From NCBI GenBank assembly GCA_900554745.1, contig USIU01000032.1, positions 1-9,810 on the forward strand: a DNA stretch of 9,810 nt, in the 5' to 3' direction. Numbering within the stretch: position 1 is the stretch's first letter; each line of letters starts with the position of its first letter. The position numbers were made by a program, and so were the translations under genes. This document shows, in pieces, positions 6,429-9,810 of the stretch. Under the pieces are notes generated by a model, which was given only the letters and a program-made list of their open reading frames with translations, did no database searches and was not told where the DNA came from. Origin of the DNA: an uncultured Leuconostoc sp. Lineage in GTDB: Bacteria; Bacillota; Bacilli; Lactobacillales; Lactobacillaceae.

Positions 6429-6477
6429 TTGACACAATCTTTACATTCACCCGAGATGACATTTACATAACTTTAAG
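6429..6477 (+). promoter_or_regulatory. Candidate PhoP-binding repeat array upstream of pstS2
   Basis: TTGACA at 6429-6434, TTTACA at 6440-6445, TTTACA at 6462-6467 and TTTAAG at 6472-6477 fall at steps of 11, 22 and 10 bp. All are therefore on one face of the helix, with only the position at 6451 degenerate. GATAAT at 6477-6482 (5 of 6 to TATAAT) could be the -10 of the pst operon promoter, since Pho-controlled promoters often lack a good -35. The leader would be about 40 bases. Confidence 0.75.
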
Positions 6478-6526
6478 ATAATAGGAGAGTAGTAGTTATT
6501 GTAGTTAAATCTTGGGAGGCATCAAC

Positions 6527-7408
6527 ATGTCGAAATCACATCGCGGGACGATTGCGTCAGCAATTGTCATCGTGGGTCTTATTGCGGCCATTGGCGCAGG
6601 TTACATTGCACGTGATAAAAGTGCATCAGGCACCTCTATCACGGCTGTCGGTTCAACGGCTTTACAGCCTTTGGTCGAAGCGGCTGGTGAAGAGTACACG
6701 AAAGCTAATCTTGGGACTTTTGTCAATGTCCAAGGTGGCGGGACAGGTACCGGACTCAGTCAGGTTGCACAGGGCGCCGTTGACTTAGGAAACGCTGATG
6801 TGTTTGCCGAAGAAAAGTCAGGTATTGATGCGACAAAATTAGTCGATCATCAAGTGGCTGTTGTCGGCATTACACCGTTATTAAATAAAGAAAATGGGGT
6901 GACCAACCTGAGCACCCAACAACTCCGTGACATCTTCACGGGGAAAGTGACGAACTGGCGTCAAGTCGGTGGTCATGATTTGCCAATCGTGATTATTAAT
7001 CGTGCGGCAGGCTCAGGAACACGGGCAACCTTTGAAAAATTTGGCTTACTCGGTGATAAGAGTAAGTCAGCGCAAGAGCAAGATTCATCTGGTATGGTCC
7101 GCTCAATTGTTGCAACAACACCAGGGGCCATTTCTTATGCGGCCTTTGGGTACATCAACAATACCGTTGTGGCACCAACAATTGATCATGTCAAGCCAAC
7201 CAACAGTAATGTCATTACTGGTCGGTATCCAATTTGGTCATATGAGCATGTGTATACCAATGGACAACCTACTAAGCGCGTTGCCAAGTTCTTGGACTAT
7301 TTAACATCAGACAAAATACAAAAGACTTTGGTACCGAAGTTAGGTTATATCTCAGTTCATGATATGCAGGTTGTCCGTCAGGTCGATGGCCAAATTACCA
7401 AAAAATAA
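6527..7408 (+). CDS. pstS: Phosphate-binding protein PstS, second copy, N-terminally anchored
   Basis: This second PstS has 293 residues and is the first gene of the pstS-C-A-B operon. A basic N-terminus (MSKSHRG) and hydrophobic helix (about 9-27) precede the binding domain with VGSTALQPL, QGGGTGTGLSQV, LGNADVFAEEKSG, NRAAGSGTRATFEK and TTPGAISYAAF. As in the first PstS, no cysteine is present and no lipobox exists. The start is placed at ATG 6527 rather than at the in-frame TTG 6512, because the TTG lies inside the strong ribosome site TTGGGAGG (6512-6519), which is 7 bases from the ATG. The linker after the helix is much shorter than in the first copy, so the binding domain would sit nearer the membrane. 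The two copies are clearly paralogues, and conservation covers all phosphate-contact loops. A hairpin without a T-tract follows the stop. Confidence 0.93.
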   Translation: MSKSHRGTIASAIVIVGLIAAIGAGYIARDKSASGTSITAVGSTALQPLVEAAGEEYTKANLGTFVNVQGGGTGTGLSQVAQGAVDLGNADVFAEEKSGIDATKLVDHQVAVVGITPLLNKENGVTNLSTQQLRDIFTGKVTNWRQVGGHDLPIVIINRAAGSGTRATFEKFGLLGDKSKSAQEQDSSGMVRSIVATTPGAISYAAFGYINNTVVAPTIDHVKPTNSNVITGRYPIWSYEHVYTNGQPTKRVAKFLDYLTSDKIQKTLVPKLGYISVHDMQVVRQVDGQITKK

Positions 7409-7414
7409 TGTCAC

Positions 7415-7435
7415 GTGTGCGGAACGGACGCACAC
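7415..7435 (+). other. Intercistronic hairpin after pstS2
   Basis: GTGTGCG (7415-7421) pairs perfectly with CGCACAC (7429-7435) around a 7-base loop. No T-tract follows (AATAAATG), so it is not a normal terminator. Its position 6 bases after the pstS2 stop suggests a barrier to 3' exonucleases or a site of partial termination that keeps the binding protein more abundant than the permease; this is inference. Confidence 0.55.
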
Positions 7436-7470
7436 AATAAATGATTAGAACAGCATTTGAAAGATAGTAG

Positions 7471-7488
7471 CCAGTGGGCAATCACTGG
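7471..7488 (+). other. Second hairpin in the pstS2-pstC gap
   Basis: CCAGTG (7471-7476) pairs with CACTGG (7483-7488) around a 6-base loop, possibly extended by a G-U pair. It ends 10 bases before the GGAG ribosome site of pstC (7500-7503) and lacks a T-tract. It could affect pstC translation or mark a processing site. Confidence 0.4.
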
Positions 7489-7508
7489 TCAAATACTTTG
7501 GAGATAAA

Positions 7509-8432
7509 ATGGATAACATTACAAAAAAGTTGATGCAAAAATCAGAATCAACAAAGCAAGATGCAATGGGGCGGGCAATTAGTTTGTCTGCGTTGGCCTT
7601 AATTGTGCTTGTCGTGGTGTCAATTTTTGCTTTCGTTATGAGCCGTGGACTATCAACATTTTTCGAAGATGGTGTCAGTGTCAAAGAATTCCTTTTTGGT
7701 ACAACTTGGAACCCATCTGTGATTAATCCACATACAAAACAGCCTTATGTCGGGGCGATGCCAATGATCTTAGGATCATTTTTGGTCACCTTTTTATCTG
7801 CGATTGTTGCCACGCCATTTGCGATTGGGACAGCACTCTTTATGACTGAAATCGCGCAAAAGCGTGGGACCAAACTCATGCAACCCATTATTGAATTGCT
7901 TGTAGGTATTCCATCAGTTGTGTATGGTTTCATCGGCTTAACAGTGGTTGTCCCATTTATTCGGACCGTGTTTGGTGGTTCAGGATTTGGTATTTTATCC
8001 GGTACGATTGTCTTATTCGTGATGATTTTGCCAACAATTACGTCAATGACGGTGGACACGTTGAAGTCAGTGCCACGTCATTACCGTGAATCCGCTTTGG
8101 CGATTGGGGCAACTCGCTGGCAAATGATTTATAAAGTGATTTTGCGAGCAGCTACCCCAGGTATTTTGACCGCGATTGTCTTTGGCATGGCCCGTGCGTT
8201 TGGTGAAGCTTTGGCTGTTCAAATGGTGATCGGTAACGCGGCTTTGATGCCACAAAACTTGATTTCACCTGCTTCGACTTTGACATCAGTCTTGACGATG
8301 GGAATTGGTAACACCGTGATGGGTTCACTACAAAATAATGTCTTGTGGACTTTGGCCATGATCTTGCTATTGATGTCACTTGTCTTTAACTTGATTGTGC
8401 GAGCTATCGGACGCAAAGGGGAAATGAAATAA
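7509..8432 (+). CDS. pstC: Phosphate ABC transporter permease PstC
   Basis: PstC is one of the two membrane subunits forming the phosphate channel of the Pst importer. The protein has 307 residues with hydrophobic segments at about 25-46, 84-112, 127-150, 158-182, 217-243 and 278-300. A long outside loop follows the first helix (about 50-80; FEDGVSVKEFLFGTTWNPS is typical of PstC). The ABC-permease EAA-type loop reads ESALAIGATRWQMIYKVILRAATPGI (about 194-219), where PstB docks. The N-terminus carries a polar lead of about 20 residues. GGAG at 7500-7503 is 5 bases from ATG. Its stop overlaps the start of pstA by one base (TAATG), indicating coupled translation. PstC rather than PstA is chosen because of gene order and the TTWNPS-containing loop. 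Confidence 0.95.
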   Translation: MDNITKKLMQKSESTKQDAMGRAISLSALALIVLVVVSIFAFVMSRGLSTFFEDGVSVKEFLFGTTWNPSVINPHTKQPYVGAMPMILGSFLVTFLSAIVATPFAIGTALFMTEIAQKRGTKLMQPIIELLVGIPSVVYGFIGLTVVVPFIRTVFGGSGFGILSGTIVLFVMILPTITSMTVDTLKSVPRHYRESALAIGATRWQMIYKVILRAATPGILTAIVFGMARAFGEALAVQMVIGNAALMPQNLISPASTLTSVLTMGIGNTVMGSLQNNVLWTLAMILLLMSLVFNLIVRAIGRKGEMK

Positions 8433-9316
8433 TGAATGCAAAAACTGCTGATAAAATCGCCACAGGCATCATTTATATGATTTCTGGGATTGTTGCGCTA
8501 ATCTTAGCGGCCATGCTCGCCTTTATTTTAGTTCGTGGCGTACCACACTTGTCATGGCATTTCTTAACGGCACCAGCCAAAGCCTTTGAAGCTGGCGGCG
8601 GTATTGGGGTACAATTGTTTAACTCATTTTACTTGCTAGTCTTGGCCATGGCGATTAGTTTTCCGATCGCTTTGGCGGCGGCCATTTACTTGAATGAGTA
8701 TGCCCGCAAGGGACCTTTGACAACCATTGTTCGGACTGCAATTGAAATTTTGAGTTCATTGCCATCCGTTGTGGTGGGTTTGTTTGGTTTCTTATTGTTT
8801 GTTGTGAAGTTCCATTTTGGCTTTTCAATTTTGTCTGGGGCAATTGCCCTCACATTCTTTAATTTACCATTGTTAACACGTTCAATTGAAACCAGTTTGG
8901 CACAAATTCCAAACTTGCAACGTGAAGCTGGTTCAGCATTAGGACTATCACGTTGGGAAACTGTGATTCATGTGATCTTGCCAGCAGCGGTGCCTTCAAT
9001 TGTCACAGGGGTTGTCTTGTCTGCTGGCCGTGTGTTCGGTGAAGCGGCGGCTTTGATTTATACAGCGGGACAATCAGCCCCAGCTTTGAACTTTAGCGAC
9101 TGGAATCCATTCAATATTTCTAGTCCACTTAACCCAATGCGACCAGCGGAAACCTTGGCGGTGCACATTTGGAAAATCAATTCCGAAGGGATTATGCCTG
9201 ACGTGAGTGCCGTGTCTGCTGGTTCCTCAGCAGTGTTGATCATTGTTGTCTTATTGTTTAATTTTAGTGCACGTAAACTAGGTACTAAGTTGCACAAAAA
9301 GTTGACGAGTGCTTAA
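8432..9316 (+). CDS. pstA: Phosphate ABC transporter permease PstA
   Basis: PstA is the second channel subunit of the Pst importer, 294 residues. Hydrophobic segments lie at about 13-34, 62-86, 106-128, 131-148, 183-210 and 263-280. PstA-type features include GGIGVQLFNSFYLL, IEILSSLPSVVVGLFGFLLF and the EAA-type loop REAGSALGLSRWETVIHVILPAAVPSI (164-190), followed by GRVFGEAAALIYTAG. The start codon shares its A with the pstC stop; AAAGGGG at 8415-8421, 10 bases upstream inside pstC, serves as ribosome site. With PstC and PstB it makes the ATP-driven importer fed by the PstS proteins. Length and motifs are ordinary for the family and no disruption is seen. Confidence 0.95.
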   Translation: MNAKTADKIATGIIYMISGIVALILAAMLAFILVRGVPHLSWHFLTAPAKAFEAGGGIGVQLFNSFYLLVLAMAISFPIALAAAIYLNEYARKGPLTTIVRTAIEILSSLPSVVVGLFGFLLFVVKFHFGFSILSGAIALTFFNLPLLTRSIETSLAQIPNLQREAGSALGLSRWETVIHVILPAAVPSIVTGVVLSAGRVFGEAAALIYTAGQSAPALNFSDWNPFNISSPLNPMRPAETLAVHIWKINSEGIMPDVSAVSAGSSAVLIIVVLLFNFSARKLGTKLHKKLTSA

Positions 9317-9345
9317 TAGGATTGAATGAGACAGTTGTGACAGAC

Positions 9346-9380
9346 GGCTGATCGGCAATAAGACAGCCTGATTGTAGGCT
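9346..9380 (+). other. Two mutually exclusive hairpins in the pstA-pstB gap
   Basis: GGCTG (9346-9350) can pair with CAGCC (9364-9368), or AGCCT (9365-9369) can pair with AGGCT (9376-9380). The shared AGCC means only one can form at a time. The second stem ends 4 bases before the GGAG of pstB (9385-9388), so the choice could affect pstB translation. The stems are only 5 bp, so chance is a real alternative. Confidence 0.3.
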
Positions 9381-9393
9381 TTATGGAGAAAAA

Positions 9394-9810
9394 ATGGCAA
9401 ATACGATTGATTTAAAACCAGTCAGTGAATTTATTTCAGATGAGGCACCTGAACGTTATATTTATAAGATGTCACCTGAAAAGCATGAAATTGCACTGTC
9501 AACGCATGATTTACAAGTTTATTATGGTGACAACCTAGCTTTAAGTGAAGGTGATCTATCGTTTGAACGTTACAAAATTACGAGTTTAATCGGCGCTTCG
9601 GGTTCGGGAAAGTCAACCTTTTTACGGTCGTTGAACCGAATGAATGATGGCGTGGCAACGGTTAAAGGCAACATCATGTATCGCGGGGTGGATATTAACA
9701 CGAAAGCGATTGATGTTTACGAAATGCGCCGCCACATTGGGATGGTTTTCCAACGTCCCAATCCGTTTGCAAAGTCAATTTATAACAACATTACTTTTGC
9801 GTTGACACAA
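9394..9810 (+). CDS. pstB: Phosphate ABC transporter ATP-binding protein PstB, N-terminal part
   Basis: The reading frame runs without a stop to the right edge, giving 139 residues of a protein normally about 250-270 long. It is the ATPase that powers PstCA. The nucleotide-binding domain begins near residue 34. It shows Walker A GASGSGKST (67-75), the PstB hallmark FLRSLNRMND (76-85) and the Q-loop MVFQRPNPF (117-125); signature, Walker B and H-loop lie beyond the window. Walker A is about 30 residues further from the start than in E. coli PstB, because of an N-terminal extension ending in RYIYKMSPEKHEIALST. As I recall, such extensions are common in one of the two PstB copies of lactic acid bacteria, so a second pstB and phoU may follow outside the window. 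ATG is supported by GGAG at 9385-9388. Confidence 0.96.
   Translation, partial: MANTIDLKPVSEFISDEAPERYIYKMSPEKHEIALSTHDLQVYYGDNLALSEGDLSFERYKITSLIGASGSGKSTFLRSLNRMNDGVATVKGNIMYRGVDINTKAIDVYEMRRHIGMVFQRPNPFAKSIYNNITFALTQ

Noticed and set aside
6492..6507. GTAGTTA direct repeat in the pstS2 leader
   Set aside because: Only two 7-base copies 9 bases apart in an AT-rich leader; likely chance.
6512..6526. TTG at 6512 as the start of pstS2
   Set aside because: The TTG is part of the TTGGGAGG ribosome site; ATG at 6527 has ideal spacing from it.
7745..8059. Open frame on the minus strand inside pstC
   Set aside because: Antisense shadow of a conserved permease; no ribosome site or domain seen.

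Overview
The window looks like chromosome from a low-to-mid GC Gram-positive of the Lactobacillales. The Leuconostocaceae (Weissella or Leuconostoc relatives) are my best guess. Reasons are the Firmicutes gene order M16 peptidase - rodZ-like - pgsA - recA, a Gram-positive LexA box (CGAAC-N4-GTTCG) before recA, AGGAG-type ribosome binding sites, and the style of the PstB and PstS proteins. The family assignment is inference from protein appearance and base composition, not from a search. All genes are on the + strand, coding density is high, and no RNA gene, mobile element or CRISPR array was seen.

Region 1 (1-1843) is a housekeeping block. It holds the 3' end of a YmfH-type M16 peptidase gene, a RodZ/YmfM-like membrane protein with a helix-turn-helix domain, and pgsA (phosphatidylglycerophosphate synthase), closed by an intrinsic terminator. 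Region 2 (1844-3147) is recA as a single-gene unit with its own LexA box, promoter and terminator. cinA, often found between pgsA and recA in Firmicutes, is absent.

Region 3 (3148-9810) is a phosphate-starvation locus: response regulator (phoP/phoB type), pstS1, histidine kinase (phoR type), pstS2, pstC, pstA and the start of pstB, which runs off the right edge. A pstS paralogue sits between the regulator and kinase genes. pstS1 and pstS2 each have an upstream array of TTTACA-like direct repeats spaced 10-11 bp apart, as expected for PhoP binding. pstS1 ends in a strong terminator, and phoR is restarted from an extended -10 promoter embedded in the end of that terminator. The response regulator gene begins the same way behind the recA terminator.

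The likely logic is as follows. PhoR has two membrane helices and almost no outside loop, so it probably reads phosphate status through the Pst transporter (and PhoU, not in view). It would phosphorylate PhoP, which would bind both repeat arrays and raise synthesis of two surface phosphate-binding proteins and the PstCA-PstB importer. Neither PstS has a lipobox cysteine, so both seem to be held by an N-terminal membrane helix. Hairpins without T-tracts lie between pstS2 and pstC and between pstA and pstB and may tune the relative amounts of the products. I see no unknown gene system; the points worth a second look are the arrangement and regulation of the pho/pst locus.
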